A DNA stretch of 64,000 nt from Mucilaginibacter ginsenosidivorax (GCF_007971525.1 NZ_CP042437.1:806001-870000), one strand, 5' to 3'. Shown: positions 34,293 to 43,225, numbered from the stretch's first letter. Notes: generated by a model from the sequence alone, not told the origin. Numbers and translations: made by a program.

Positions 34293-35819
34293 CTAAAGCC
34301 CCACAGTCTTTTTTAAACTTTCCCTGTCCAAAGCCGCCATCCTGGTAATTTTTGACTTGTTTACTTTACCGTTTACATCAATAACCACATAAGTTGGAAA
34401 TCCCCCCTCTGCATTAAACGCGGTTTTTAGCCTGGATATAATTTTATCATTCACGTAAATATGGGTACCCGGCTGTTGCATATCTCCTATCCTGTTTTTC
34501 CATATGTCGATACTTGAACTACTGTTGGTACACAGATAGATATACTCAATGGGCAGGTCTTTATTTTTTTGGTGCACACTTTTGCTGAAAGGCATGTCGG
34601 CTATGCAGGGGGCACACCAGGTTGCCCAAAAATCAATAATAAGCGCTTTGTTGGGGAATTTTGCCTTTAAATTTAATATAAAGCTATCGATGTTTGCTAA
34701 AGTATCTAACTGGTATAAGCTGGCATCAAAAGGCAACCGCATTAAGGGGGTACCGATATCCGCCTTTTCTAACTTTGTTGATAATGCTAAAACACTGTCT
34801 ATTCTCTTTTGGTTAGCATCAACCTTAATCATTTCGTCTGCAGCGATTTTTTTGCACCATGCTGTTTTGATACTGCTGGTGATTATGGGGTAACTGCGGG
34901 CATAGTTATCTTTCTCCGACTCTAAAAGGAATAGCTTTAATAGATCTGATCGCTGCTGCGTATATAAGCTATCATACATCATCAAAGTGCCGTTAAGCGC
35001 CGATTCTTTTTTAAAGCGCTTTTTGGCCATAGTATAAACGCCCAGGTACTTGTAAAACATCACACCATCGTTACTTGTAAACATGGGCCGGTGCGCGTTT
35101 ATCTGCTTAATAAGCTGGCCGGGCATAGTGTCATTCCAATAGGCTATGCAAATTTCCCCGTAAAACTCCGATAAGGTTTCATTGTTAACAGCCCATCCAT
35201 ATTTAGGATAGCTGGTTATAAATTCGCTGTCTATATTTTTCAATAACTTTAAAACAGAATCGGTTTTAAAAGCGAAGGCATCTGCCGTATATTTTTTTCT
35301 TGAATTACATACGGCCCGAACATCATTAACCAAACTCTCCCTTTCTTTCTTTTTAAACAACACCTTTTTGTTCATTACGGTGTTCAATTCCCCGTCGTAA
35401 CCAGAATAGGTAACACCCTCGCCTATCATATAAGCGCCGTCTTTAGGTACTTTCTGCGCGTTTATTGTAACCGTAAGCCCTTTATCCACATATATGCCTG
35501 TATACAGGTAATTGCATGCATCTAACCATATTTGCTGGTAAGGTAAATTCTCATCAAGAATTATGTTTGCCTGGCCGGCTGAATCTGTTTCTGTATATTT
35601 AGTAGCCTGTATACTGCCGCCAAGTTGTACAAGGGTATATTTAATATTTACTTTTTTAACACTATCGGGCAGGTTTTTTATTTGTACGGTTAATGTTGCG
35701 GGTTTTCTGTTGGTGAGATAAGTGTCCATTTTTTTATCCTCGATGGCAAACGGAGGCGAATTTTGGGCACTTAAGTAGCTGCTGCAGCAAATTAATGCTG
35801 CCAGTAATAGATTTTTCAT
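34293..35819 (-). CDS. TlpA-like thioredoxin-fold lipoprotein/periplasmic protein
   Basis: A signal peptide (KNLLLAALICCSSYLSAQ) starts a 508-residue protein. The N-terminal ~350 residues are beta-rich then helical, as in the DUF4369/TlpA proteins of Bacteroidota, and the C-terminal ~140 are a thioredoxin domain with ALIIDFWATWCAPCIADMPF, redox pair CAPC. The family reduces or isomerises periplasmic disulfides. It follows the LytTR regulator by 12 bp on the same strand, so it is probably co-transcribed with the two-component pair and could be its target. Confidence 0.85.
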   Translation of the reverse strand: MKNLLLAALICCSSYLSAQNSPPFAIEDKKMDTYLTNRKPATLTVQIKNLPDSVKKVNIKYTLVQLGGSIQATKYTETDSAGQANIILDENLPYQQIWLDACNYLYTGIYVDKGLTVTINAQKVPKDGAYMIGEGVTYSGYDGELNTVMNKKVLFKKKERESLVNDVRAVCNSRKKYTADAFAFKTDSVLKLLKNIDSEFITSYPKYGWAVNNETLSEFYGEICIAYWNDTMPGQLIKQINAHRPMFTSNDGVMFYKYLGVYTMAKKRFKKESALNGTLMMYDSLYTQQRSDLLKLFLLESEKDNYARSYPIITSSIKTAWCKKIAADEMIKVDANQKRIDSVLALSTKLEKADIGTPLMRLPFDASLYQLDTLANIDSFILNLKAKFPNKALIIDFWATWCAPCIADMPFSKSVHQKNKDLPIEYIYLCTNSSSSIDIWKNRIGDMQQPGTHIYVNDKIISRLKTAFNAEGGFPTYVVIDVNGKVNKSKITRMAALDRESLKKTVGL

Positions 35820-35831
35820 GATATGATTTTT

Positions 35832-36590
35832 TTATTTTTTTATAGTGTGTAAGCGTTTTATGACGTTCTCTTTTTTGTTCCTGGAGATGGGGATGCGGGT
35901 GTTATCATCCATTAACAAATAGCCCGAATCTTCCTTAAGTAAGCTTTTGATAAACTTTATATTCACCAGGTGCGATTGGTGGCACCGGATAAAATCGTAG
36001 CTGCTTAATAACTCCTCGTATTCAAAAATTGGTTTTGATACCATGATATTTGTTCCGTCCGATAAAAAGAACTGCGTGTAAGCGTTTGATGATTCGCAAC
36101 GAATGATGTCCCCGGTGTGCACAAACCTGATCTCTTTAGTTGAAGACAGGGCCAGTTTGTGTTCCTTTTTGGCATCCTTATCCTTTATAAATTCCATTAA
36201 GTTTTCAAGCTGCAGGTTGGCCTTCTTTTGCATCAGCTTAGCCCCTACCTTGCTTACCGATGCTTTTAACTCTTCCGGATCTATCGGCTTCAGCAAATAA
36301 TCTATCGCCGAAAATTTGACAGCCTGTATGCCGTAATTATCAAACGCGGTAACAAAAACCACCTCAAACTGGTAGTGCGGCACAGCTTTAAGCACTTCAA
36401 AGCCGTTTTTATCCGGCATCTGGATGTCTAAGAACAACAAATCGGGATGGCTTGCTGTAATTAAACTTACGCCGTCATCGGCATTGGTGGCTGTGCCCAC
36501 AACGGTTACCGGCAGTTCGTGCTTTTTTAGCAGGTGCACAATATTTTCGATATTGTTTTTTTCGTCGTCAATAATTACCGCTCGTATCAT
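35832..36590 (-). CDS. LytTR-type response regulator
   Basis: Receiver domain with acidic pair Asp8/Asp9, phospho-acceptor Asp55 (LLFLDIQMPDK), Thr/Lys switch (TAFDNYGIQAVKF, YLLKPID), then a LytTR DNA-binding domain (residues ~150-252; SSNAYTQFFLSDGTNI, IRCHQSHLVNIKFI, ISRNKKENVI). The start at 36590 is chosen because ATG overlaps the kinase stop by 4 bp (ATGA); the frame could begin 9 bp earlier. Paired with the LytS kinase upstream. Confidence 0.92.
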   Translation of the reverse strand: MIRAVIIDDEKNNIENIVHLLKKHELPVTVVGTATNADDGVSLITASHPDLLFLDIQMPDKNGFEVLKAVPHYQFEVVFVTAFDNYGIQAVKFSAIDYLLKPIDPEELKASVSKVGAKLMQKKANLQLENLMEFIKDKDAKKEHKLALSSTKEIRFVHTGDIIRCESSNAYTQFFLSDGTNIMVSKPIFEYEELLSSYDFIRCHQSHLVNIKFIKSLLKEDSGYLLMDDNTRIPISRNKKENVIKRLHTIKK

Positions 36591-38329
36591 ATTAACCAAT
36601 TTTTAAAATGGATAATAACCTGGGTTACATTATCCGTCCTTTTTACCAAAAATTCTATATGCTGCCCGTTCAATGTCTGGTTCAGTAGTTTTATGCGCTC
36701 ATTAGTTAACTGCAGGCCAAAGCCCTTCGCGTCATCATTAGGGTTAAAGCCTTTGCCATTATCATTTACGCTAACTACCATGTCGTTATCCAATTTCTCA
36801 AACAATACCATCAATTGCCCGTTTTCCTGCAGGGCCGATATACCGTGCTTTACCGCATTCTCTACCAGGGGCTGTAAAAACAAGGCGGGTATTTCAAGGG
36901 CGCCGGCATCTATTTCTTCGCTCACTTTAATTTGATAATCAAAGCCAAACCGCAGTTTTTCCAGTGCCAGGTAGTTCTCCAATATCTTTATTTCGGTAAA
37001 AATGTTTACAAATTCCCGGTCACTGGCTTTTAGGGAATCGCGCATTAGATTGCTAAACTCAATTAAATATTTCGACGCGTTCTGCGAATCGTTTTTGGTG
37101 ATAAGCCCTTGTATGGAACTAAGGGCATTAAACACAAAATGCGGGTTAAATTGCGACCGGATAGACCTGAGCTCGGTTTGCACCAATTGCTTTAGGGTAC
37201 TTTCTTCTTTAAGCTTTGCTGCCTGCTTCCCCGATCGCCATAGTAACAGCACAAACCCTACTGCCAATATACCAAGCAAACTTAAGGCAGCTTTTGCCCA
37301 TACCGTTTGATACCAGGCCGCTGTTACCGTAAATGCATAGCTGCAAATATTATTGCGCTGTACGCTATACCGTATTTTTAACTGGTAATGCCCAGGCGAC
37401 AGGTTTTTGAGCCACACCAAGTTAAAATCAAAATCATTAACCGTCCAACCGGTGCTGTCCCTGCCGTTTACCAGGTTATATTCAATAATGCTTCTCGATT
37501 TAATAATATCATCTAAATAAAAAATCAGGTTATTTTCGTTGTACCGGAAGTCTTTTTTCAACTTTAACAAAACGGTATCCTTACTCCAGTCGCTTTGATT
37601 GGGGTCTTCCATCGGGCTTGTCCATTGCTTTTTAAAAAGACTCAAAAAATCGGGCAGCTGCGAAAACGTGAAAACGCCTACAACCCTTGGCTGCCATTTT
37701 ACCCAATAAGCAGATATCGAAGATTCAATACTGTCGGGCGCATTAATCCGGCGTACCTGGAAGGTAAGTGCTTTGCCATAGTCCTGTTTAAATTGGCCTA
37801 AATAGGCAGATAACTCGTCTATCTTACCGGCATCGGCAATTTGAGTCATCAGGTAGGCTTTGCAAAACAACTTTGGCTTTGTCCATGGCAACACCACTTT
37901 CTGTTTATCCTCTATAACCCTGAATTGAAATAGGTTTACGTTTTGCGGGTTGATGCCGTTAACGGTTATAATTATTCCCGACGAATCAAAAACAGGGATG
38001 GCATATCTGCCTGCATAGCCATCTACCATTTGGATATAAGCTTGCGACCTGGAGTTGCCGTATTCCTTTAACCGCGGAATTTTTTGTATAGCCTGGCGAT
38101 AGTTTACCGCCAGTTTATTGGAGTAAAATGCGGTAAGCACCACCTTTTTATTTTTAGGGTGAAAGCTTTGGTAATTAAAAAATGTCACGGAAAAATATTT
38201 CCTGATAGAGTCGCCATGACTATCGTATTTAATGACAGGGTTGATGCTATCCAGGTACATTACCGGTTTTTGCGCCTGGCAGCAAAGCCCCAGGAAACCA
38301 AAAAATATAAATATGACGATACCGCGCAT
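36587..38329 (-). CDS. LytS/YehU-type sensor histidine kinase
   Basis: The 580-residue protein has a signal peptide (IVIFIFFGFLGLCCQAQ), a long periplasmic region (20-340) ending with a Y_Y_Y-like strand set (FNLVWLKNLSPGHYQLKIRY), one membrane helix (AALSLLGILAVGFVLLLW), then the His_kinase domain with His397 in QFNPHFVFNALS and the HATPase (LVENAVKHG, NDNGKGFNP, GFGLQLTNERI). It is coupled to the LytTR regulator by ATGA. The periplasmic part has no recognised domain, so the ligand is open. Confidence 0.92.
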   Translation of the reverse strand: MRGIVIFIFFGFLGLCCQAQKPVMYLDSINPVIKYDSHGDSIRKYFSVTFFNYQSFHPKNKKVVLTAFYSNKLAVNYRQAIQKIPRLKEYGNSRSQAYIQMVDGYAGRYAIPVFDSSGIIITVNGINPQNVNLFQFRVIEDKQKVVLPWTKPKLFCKAYLMTQIADAGKIDELSAYLGQFKQDYGKALTFQVRRINAPDSIESSISAYWVKWQPRVVGVFTFSQLPDFLSLFKKQWTSPMEDPNQSDWSKDTVLLKLKKDFRYNENNLIFYLDDIIKSRSIIEYNLVNGRDSTGWTVNDFDFNLVWLKNLSPGHYQLKIRYSVQRNNICSYAFTVTAAWYQTVWAKAALSLLGILAVGFVLLLWRSGKQAAKLKEESTLKQLVQTELRSIRSQFNPHFVFNALSSIQGLITKNDSQNASKYLIEFSNLMRDSLKASDREFVNIFTEIKILENYLALEKLRFGFDYQIKVSEEIDAGALEIPALFLQPLVENAVKHGISALQENGQLMVLFEKLDNDMVVSVNDNGKGFNPNDDAKGFGLQLTNERIKLLNQTLNGQHIEFLVKRTDNVTQVIIHFKNWLI

Positions 38330-38500
38330 CAGCTCCTTTTGATTTTATAAACCAAAGTAAAGCTTTTAAACCATGGTTAAGATACGCTGATTTGAATATG
38401 GCAGGTGTTATTTTGAATTGGGTGGTATACGGCGGTTTTACTGCTGGTTATTTGGCTTTGATGGGGATTTATCGATGATATCCGGTAGATTTTTTAGATT

Positions 38501-38517
38501 CCCTCCCAACGGGAGGG
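38501..38517. repeat. Short hairpin of a GGGAGGG-type intergenic repeat
   Basis: CCCTCCC (38501-38507) and GGGAGGG (38511-38517) enclose AAC; the stretch continues as GGTGCGGTTGAAAATGAGCG and AGGGAGGGGTTTCGCCG, sequences I recognise as frequent in Bacteroidota intergenic DNA. It precedes the larger palindrome and is non-coding. Confidence 0.45.
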
Positions 38518-38602
38518 GTGCGGTTGAAAATGAGCGCAAAGGCAGGGAGGGGTTTCGCCGCGCTACGAATTAATAAGCTACGTAAACGCGCAATACCCCG
38601 CT

Positions 38603-38873
38603 ACTTCCCTTTCCCAAGCTTCCGTGTCCCCACATCTTTTCATTCTACTATAAAATAGCACTTTTGTCATTTCGAACGAGGAACGAGGAGAAACTATCTC
38701 TTGAGCGTAGCGAAAAATCTTCTAAACCCTGCACTTCGAAAAGGCCGTTGTAATGAAAAGCGTCGAAGATTTCTCCTCGCCCCGCCCACTCAATTCCACC
38801 TCTGGCTCGTTCGAAATGACAACTTTATTTAACTAAAAAGATGTGGGTACACAGTAGCTTCCCCAGGGAAGGA
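38603..38873. repeat. Large (~270 bp) palindromic intergenic element
   Basis: Nested inverted arms define this element: outer GTGTCCCCACATCTTTT (38624-38640) with AAAAGATGTGGGTACAC (38836-38852), one mismatch; inner TTGTCATTTCGAACGAG (from 38664) with CTCGTTCGAAATGACAA (38806-38822), perfect 17 bp; and a core GAGGAGAAA/TTTCTCCTC. Flanks TTCCCTTTCCCAAGCTTCC and GTAGCTTCCCCAGGGAA extend the imperfect match. No protein is encoded. It lies in the 589-bp gap between the kinase and flavin-enzyme genes. The motif TCATTTCGAACGAGG is common in related genomes, so this is a MITE/REP-like repeat (inference). Confidence 0.75.
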
Positions 38874-38918
38874 ATCGCACATTACCCGCTTTTTTCTTCC
38901 CAACACTCATAACTTGCT

Positions 38919-39944
38919 TTATCTCCAGCCCAATGCCGGGGCAACATGCTCTAAAATGGCCGATAGCACATGAACATTGTACTCCACGCCCAGCGTGTTC
39001 GGTATGGTAAGCAGCAGTGTATCCGCTTCCTGTATCGCTTCGTCCTGAGCCAGTTCTTTGATGAGCTGGTCAGGTTCGGCTGCATAGCTTCTGCCGAAGA
39101 CCGCCCTTTTATCGGCTTCGATGTAACCAAAGCTATCGGCGCCTTTTCCCTGCTGGCCAAAGTAAAGCCTGTCCTGCTCGGTTACCAGTGCAAAAATAGA
39201 GCGGCTTACCGATACCCTCGCTTCGCGCTGGTGCCCGGCTTTTTTCCAGGCTTCTTTATATAGCCTTATCTGTTCTGCCTGCTGGATATGGAACGGCTTG
39301 CCACTTTCGTCAAATTTCAGGGTCGAGCTTTGCAGGTGCATGCCCTGTTCGGCAGCCCAAACGGCTGTTGCATTTGAGGCGGCTCCCCACCAGATGCGTT
39401 CCCGTAAACCTTCCGAATGCGGCTCAAGGCGTAATAAGCCCGGCGGGTTCGGGAACATTGGGTAAGGGTTAGGCTGGGCAAACCCCTCTCCTTTTAACTT
39501 ATCCAAAAAATCTAAAGCCTTTTTTCGTCCCATATCTGCATCGTTTTCTCCGGCAGCAGGCTCATAACCAAAATAACGCCAGCCCTCAATCACCTGCTCG
39601 GGCGAACCGCGGCTGATACCCAATTGTAAGCGCCCGCCCGAAATCAGGTCGGCAGCGCCGGCATCTTCTACCATATACATCGGGTTTTCATACCGCATAT
39701 CTATAACACCCGTGCCTATCTCTATCTTACTGGTTTTTGCCCCGATAGCCGAAAGCAGCGGAAACGGCGATGCCAGCTGCCGCGCAAAATGATGAACCCG
39801 AAAATAAGCGCCATCTAACCCAATTTCTTCCGCGGCAACAGCCAAATCAATAGACTGCAGCAGGGTATCGCTGGCGGTACGCGCCTGGTACGCCGGATGG
39901 TTTGACCAATGCCCGAATGATAAAAATCCAATTTTCTTCATCAT
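38919..39944 (-). CDS. LLM-class flavin-dependent oxidoreductase
   Basis: The 341-residue luciferase-like protein has LSFGHWSNHPAYQARTASD, FRVHHFARQLASPFPLLSAI (flavin/substrate region), IEIGTGVIDMRYENPMYMVE, LQLGISRGSPEQV and IWWGAASNATAVWAAEQG. Two start Met codons are adjacent. It is a distant homologue of the enzyme at 18477-19496. Monocistronic; substrate unknown. A palindromic element lies just downstream. Confidence 0.88.
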   Translation of the reverse strand: MMKKIGFLSFGHWSNHPAYQARTASDTLLQSIDLAVAAEEIGLDGAYFRVHHFARQLASPFPLLSAIGAKTSKIEIGTGVIDMRYENPMYMVEDAGAADLISGGRLQLGISRGSPEQVIEGWRYFGYEPAAGENDADMGRKKALDFLDKLKGEGFAQPNPYPMFPNPPGLLRLEPHSEGLRERIWWGAASNATAVWAAEQGMHLQSSTLKFDESGKPFHIQQAEQIRLYKEAWKKAGHQREARVSVSRSIFALVTEQDRLYFGQQGKGADSFGYIEADKRAVFGRSYAAEPDQLIKELAQDEAIQEADTLLLTIPNTLGVEYNVHVLSAILEHVAPALGWR

Positions 39945-40202
39945 TAATTTCGATTATTTACGGACAAATGTAAGGAAACGGGTGGTGGGCGGAGGTCATG
40001 GATTGGTAATAATGATTGGGTTGGTGGGGTAGGTATAATGGTGTTGGTTGTGGCTAAGGAGCATTCAGCCTGATAAAACCAACCACTGGCTAAAACACAT
40101 TTTATGCGAGAAGAAAAGGATTAAAAAAGGTGATGTTAAGCTTTCCTCGGAAGATTCTGTATCTTTCGGTATCGGGATAAATCTTATGGCTCCTAATTTT
40201 TT

Positions 40203-40706
40203 ATGAAAACTATCCTCCAGCAAATTTCGAAGTTGGCAATTCAATTGCATAAAACAACATTTACTGATGAACAAATAAAATCAAACTGGTTAGGGACAAC
40301 AGCTGCTTCTAACGAAGCAATACTTGCAGCAGAAAGTAGGTTAGGAATTGAATTACCCAACGATTATAAAAGTTTTCTATCAATCACGAATGTTTTTTTT
40401 ACACCAAGCAATGCTACCGAGCCAACATTTGAAACAATAGACAAAATCAATTACCTGAAATATGTAGACGCCTTTTTATTGGAGGTGTGGAATAAGGGCA
40501 TATTAATTAATGTAGGTGAGCAATTAAACAAAGCCATAGTAATTGGTGGATTGAATGATGAACAATATTTTTTTCTGATTCCGCCGAAGGGAGCTAATAG
40601 CAAATGGCAATACTGGAAATTCGCAAACTGGATCCCCGGCGAAGAGCCGTATTTAAATTTAGAAAGTTACTTTGCTTCGGTTTTGGAGCATATGAAGAAT
40701 ACTTAA
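40203..40706 (+). CDS. SMI1/KNR4 (SUKH) family protein, likely immunity protein
   Basis: The 167-residue protein shows the SUKH core: WLGTTAASNEAILAAESRLG, then IELPNDYKSFLSITNVF, later KWQYWKFANWIPGEEPYLNL. It is AT-rich relative to most neighbours. On the far side of repeat A a decayed metzincin-like toxin tip lies at 41.2-41.6 kb, so this may be the surviving immunity gene of a lost toxin locus (inference). Confidence 0.82.
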   Translation: MKTILQQISKLAIQLHKTTFTDEQIKSNWLGTTAASNEAILAAESRLGIELPNDYKSFLSITNVFFTPSNATEPTFETIDKINYLKYVDAFLLEVWNKGILINVGEQLNKAIVIGGLNDEQYFFLIPPKGANSKWQYWKFANWIPGEEPYLNLESYFASVLEHMKNT

Positions 40707-40710
40707 AAAC

Positions 40711-40820
40711 CCGCTGTCCGTAGTCTTTAGCTGTCATAAATTCAAACGTTATAACATACTGTCACATTCAAAATGCTTTAAATTTGCCTGTAGTCTGGAG
40801 ACTACGGGCATAGCCGTCCA
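40711..40820. repeat. Dispersed repeat family A, copy 2
   Basis: Shares CCGCTGTCCGTAGTCT, AAATGCTTTAAATTTGCCTG and TGTAGTCTGGAGACTAC (a perfect AGTCT/AGACT stem) with the copies at 21.2 and 41.7 kb. It occupies the SUKH-lipoprotein gap. Confidence 0.65.
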
Positions 40821-40832
40821 GGGGGAGTCAGT

Positions 40833-41285
40833 CTAAGGAACAATGACATGCACATCCGTCACGACATCATTTTCTAAGTCAACTATTAGCATTTTAGTCT
40901 GAATATCTGTACGATATTTATCGTGGATATTTTGACATTGTGTACCCTTCTCTATGAAATAAGCATAAGATTTACCTTTACTGCCGACAATATTAGCCCT
41001 ACCTAAAAATTTGATTAAGTCATTCTTCTTTAAACCAATCAATTTAACCCGATTTTCAATCAATACCTTAACAAGCTCAGGGCGCCTTTCATCGCAACAG
41101 AGACTGTCCTTCTTCCAATCATTCACTCTAAAACCTTTAATGAATGATTGAGTATTTAACTTTTGCCGGCTTGAACAGGAAAATATCGTCAAGGTCAGTA
41201 ATAATATTGCTGTATTTTTAATTTGATGGGGCAGCGTGATACCTATTGCTAAAACTGCCCAACTTTGCTTTACCATTTTTATCAT
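40833..41285 (-). CDS. Small lipoprotein of unknown function
   Basis: The frame contains a lipoprotein signal: KNTAILLLTLTIFSCSS, followed by a ~110-residue polar domain (DWKKDSLCCDERRPELVKVL, KLIGLKKNDLIKFLGRANIV, SYAYFIEKGTQCQNI). The DLIKFLGRAN part resembles the SmpA/OmlA-like start of small envelope proteins, but that is weak. The N-terminal 20 residues before the signal core look non-authentic, overlapping the decayed toxin frame, so the true start is uncertain (possibly a non-ATG codon near 41220). Immunity to the neighbouring toxin remnant is a possibility. Confidence 0.5.
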   Translation of the reverse strand: MIKMVKQSWAVLAIGITLPHQIKNTAILLLTLTIFSCSSRQKLNTQSFIKGFRVNDWKKDSLCCDERRPELVKVLIENRVKLIGLKKNDLIKFLGRANIVGSKGKSYAYFIEKGTQCQNIHDKYRTDIQTKMLIVDLENDVVTDVHVIVP

Positions 41286-41617
41286 AGTTCAATTTTTCTA
41301 AATGTAAATCATCGATATTCATTTTTGTAACCTTCCGTTTAGCCGGATCAATTGTTCCATTAGGATGTGACTATGTGACTCCTGTATAGCTTTTGGATCC
41401 TTCTGATATTTAGTATCGACGTTGAATTCTGAGGAACCATAATATCAGGCTGTCCTCCTCGCGAGTCTCCTGTTTTATTAGGATGATCTAACCCGTACCC
41501 ATGTCCAAATTCATGTGATCAGGTTGTATTATTATCTGAATTTATTTCTTTTGCCTTGAAATAACCAGTGTTCCCAGCGTCACTGAATGACCCTGTACCT
41601 CCTACTGGATTTACCAT
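41218..41617 (-). pseudogene. Decayed metzincin-type metallopeptidase toxin tip
   Basis: Read on the minus strand, successive frames rebuild one protein: MVNPVGGTGSFSDAGNTGYF..., an in-frame TGA, then SHEFGHGYGLDHPNKTGDS (HExxHxxGxxH zinc site) and GGQPDIMVPQNS (Met-turn), then after frameshifts DTKYQKDPKAIQES and PAKRKVTKMNIDDLHLEKLN...DKNGKAKLGSFSNRYH. The zinc motif, Met-turn and the NIDDLxLxxL-xxDKNGKA tail match metallopeptidase domains found at the C-terminus of Rhs-like polymorphic toxins. One nonsense and at least two frameshifts show it is dead. No core Rhs part precedes it. Confidence 0.65.
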
Positions 41618-41667
41618 TTATTCAACCTATAGTAAAAACTACAGATTGAATAAAAGAAAAAATCGAA

Positions 41668-41825
41668 CCGCTGTTTGAAGTCTCCGACTTCGAACCACTA
41701 TGCCTGTAGTCTCTGACTACAGGGCGCCGTGCTGTTCGTAGTGTTCAGCTGTTCGATTTCTGAACAGTATAACGCACTCTATTCGCGAAAATGATTGCTT
41801 TAAATATCCTGTAGTCTGGACACTA
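41668..41825. repeat. Dispersed repeat family A, copy 3 (with tandem tail)
   Basis: CCGCTGTTTGAAGTCTCCGA, then ACTTCGAACCACTATGCCTG and TAGTCTCTGACTAC nearly repeat 21214-21287. A further block, ATGATTGCTTTAAATATCCTG plus TAGTCTGGACAC, matches the end of copy 2. It abuts the acyltransferase stop. Confidence 0.7.
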
Positions 41826-42959
41826 ATCCCTTGACGGAATGATCGTAAATCTGGTTTTTAAACGTAGAAACGGCTTTTCGAAAAAAGTATAAGACAAGAT
41901 CGATATAATAACCGTGACCAGAAAAGCAATAACGAAGCCAACATCGTTTTTCCATTCGTACAGACCAATCATGGTGCTAAATGCGGCCAGTTCATCCTTA
42001 AATATTTGATACACCAACCAAAAAATAGTGATATGAAACACATACATACCATAAGATATTCGCCCCAGATACACTAACGGGGCAGGCATGTTTTTTGATT
42101 GGCTCCCATAAAAAGAAAAGAAGAACAGCATAACGCCGGTAAGTATCAACATCCAGCCGGCTATTGCTTGTGGAACGGTTGCAAGGTGTGGAGCATCGGC
42201 ATGAACTTCACATGCTATTGAGGCCAGTAGCCAACATATCAGCCCTGCTATAAATATGGCAACCCGGGTAACTACGTTCCATTGGGGCTGCCAGCCTTTT
42301 AAATAAACGGATAAAAGGATACCTGCCGCGAAAAATTGAAATTGCACAAAACTGTTTGTCCACTCACCGCTAAATCCTTTCGTGGGATTTTGTGCATAGT
42401 ATATAATAGTTACGTAAGCTGCCAAAAGTGCAAGAAATGAAAATAGCTTTAACCCTCGTTTACCGGTAAAAAACACCATCAATGGGAGTAAAATATAAAG
42501 CTGTTCTTCAACAGAAATGCTCCAGAGCGGATTAATTGGATATGACGGAAGCCAGTCATTGAAAGTAATATACCAGTTACCGGAAAACAAACTGAATGCA
42601 AGTTGCGTACCTGGTGAAATGTACCCAAATTTATCTGAAAGGTGCGTGACTAACACCATCCCAAAAAAGAAGGTGAAGTACAATGGCCAAATACGAAGTA
42701 TTCTTCTTGTGTAGAAAGATTTCACGTTAATTTTGCCCGAATACTCTTGTTCTTTGGAAAGCAATTCTGTTATCAAAAAGGCGCTAAGGAAAAAGAAAAG
42801 CGGTACGCCAAAAACCCCTGTCAAACTTATGTGATACCCCCAATAATATTGCGCCGGATCAATCGGTGCAAGGTCCATCCGGTGGGTGAAGAATACAAAT
42901 AGAAAGGCACAAAGCCTAAGGACGTCCAACTCCGGCTTGTAATATCGTTGTGGTATCAT
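41823..42959 (-). CDS. Acyltransferase_3 family integral membrane protein
   Basis: The 378-residue protein begins with ELDVLRLCAFLFVFFTHRMD (the conserved helix-1 His/Arg site), GVFGVPLFFFLSAFLITELL, then FYTRRILRIWPLYF and NPLWSISVEEQLYILLPLMV (W-S-x-x-x-E-x-x-F/Y), about ten membrane helices in all. The family adds acyl groups to sugars of lipopolysaccharide, capsule or glycolipids at the inner membrane. Its substrate is unknown. The stop lies inside repeat A. Confidence 0.88.
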   Translation of the reverse strand: MIPQRYYKPELDVLRLCAFLFVFFTHRMDLAPIDPAQYYWGYHISLTGVFGVPLFFFLSAFLITELLSKEQEYSGKINVKSFYTRRILRIWPLYFTFFFGMVLVTHLSDKFGYISPGTQLAFSLFSGNWYITFNDWLPSYPINPLWSISVEEQLYILLPLMVFFTGKRGLKLFSFLALLAAYVTIIYYAQNPTKGFSGEWTNSFVQFQFFAAGILLSVYLKGWQPQWNVVTRVAIFIAGLICWLLASIACEVHADAPHLATVPQAIAGWMLILTGVMLFFFSFYGSQSKNMPAPLVYLGRISYGMYVFHITIFWLVYQIFKDELAAFSTMIGLYEWKNDVGFVIAFLVTVIISILSYTFFEKPFLRLKTRFTIIPSRD

Positions 42960-43003
42960 AAAAGCTTTTTATTCTTTATCTGTAGTTAGCCGAGGCAATT
43001 TGT

Positions 43004-43225
43004 TCAGTGTATTATCCAGTTTAAAAAATACTCACAGGCATCATTTTCCGTATCGAACTCTTTTACAGATACCGCCGATCCCCGCTCGCTGTAATAAGTT
43101 TTCCAGATACCATTTTTTCCATCAAGACAATAAGCTTCATTTGGCAAGCCGCCATTGAGTGAATAAGCATCTCGCCTTATATTTTTATTAGCTAAAAGCA
43201 CTTCCAATTCTTTCCTGTCCATCAT
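43004..43225 (-). CDS. Small hypothetical protein, 73 aa
   Basis: The product (MDRKELEVLLANKNIRRDAY..., GIWKTYYSERGSAVSVKEF, DACEYFLNWI) reads like a compact folded protein and resembles small immunity-type proteins with a YxLxGG pattern, but I cannot name a family. It starts at the base following the GNAT stop, so the two are co-transcribed and possibly coupled. Confidence 0.6.
   Translation of the reverse strand: MMDRKELEVLLANKNIRRDAYSLNGGLPNEAYCLDGKNGIWKTYYSERGSAVSVKEFDTENDACEYFLNWIIH

Noticed and set aside
41218..41617. Selenocysteine at the in-frame TGA before the zinc motif
   Set aside because: The gene also has frameshifts, and no SECIS-like hairpin was evident; decay is simpler.
40711..41825. 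CRISPR-like array from repeated GTAGTCT blocks
   Set aside because: Copies are few, irregularly spaced and palindromic, with no cas genes nearby.
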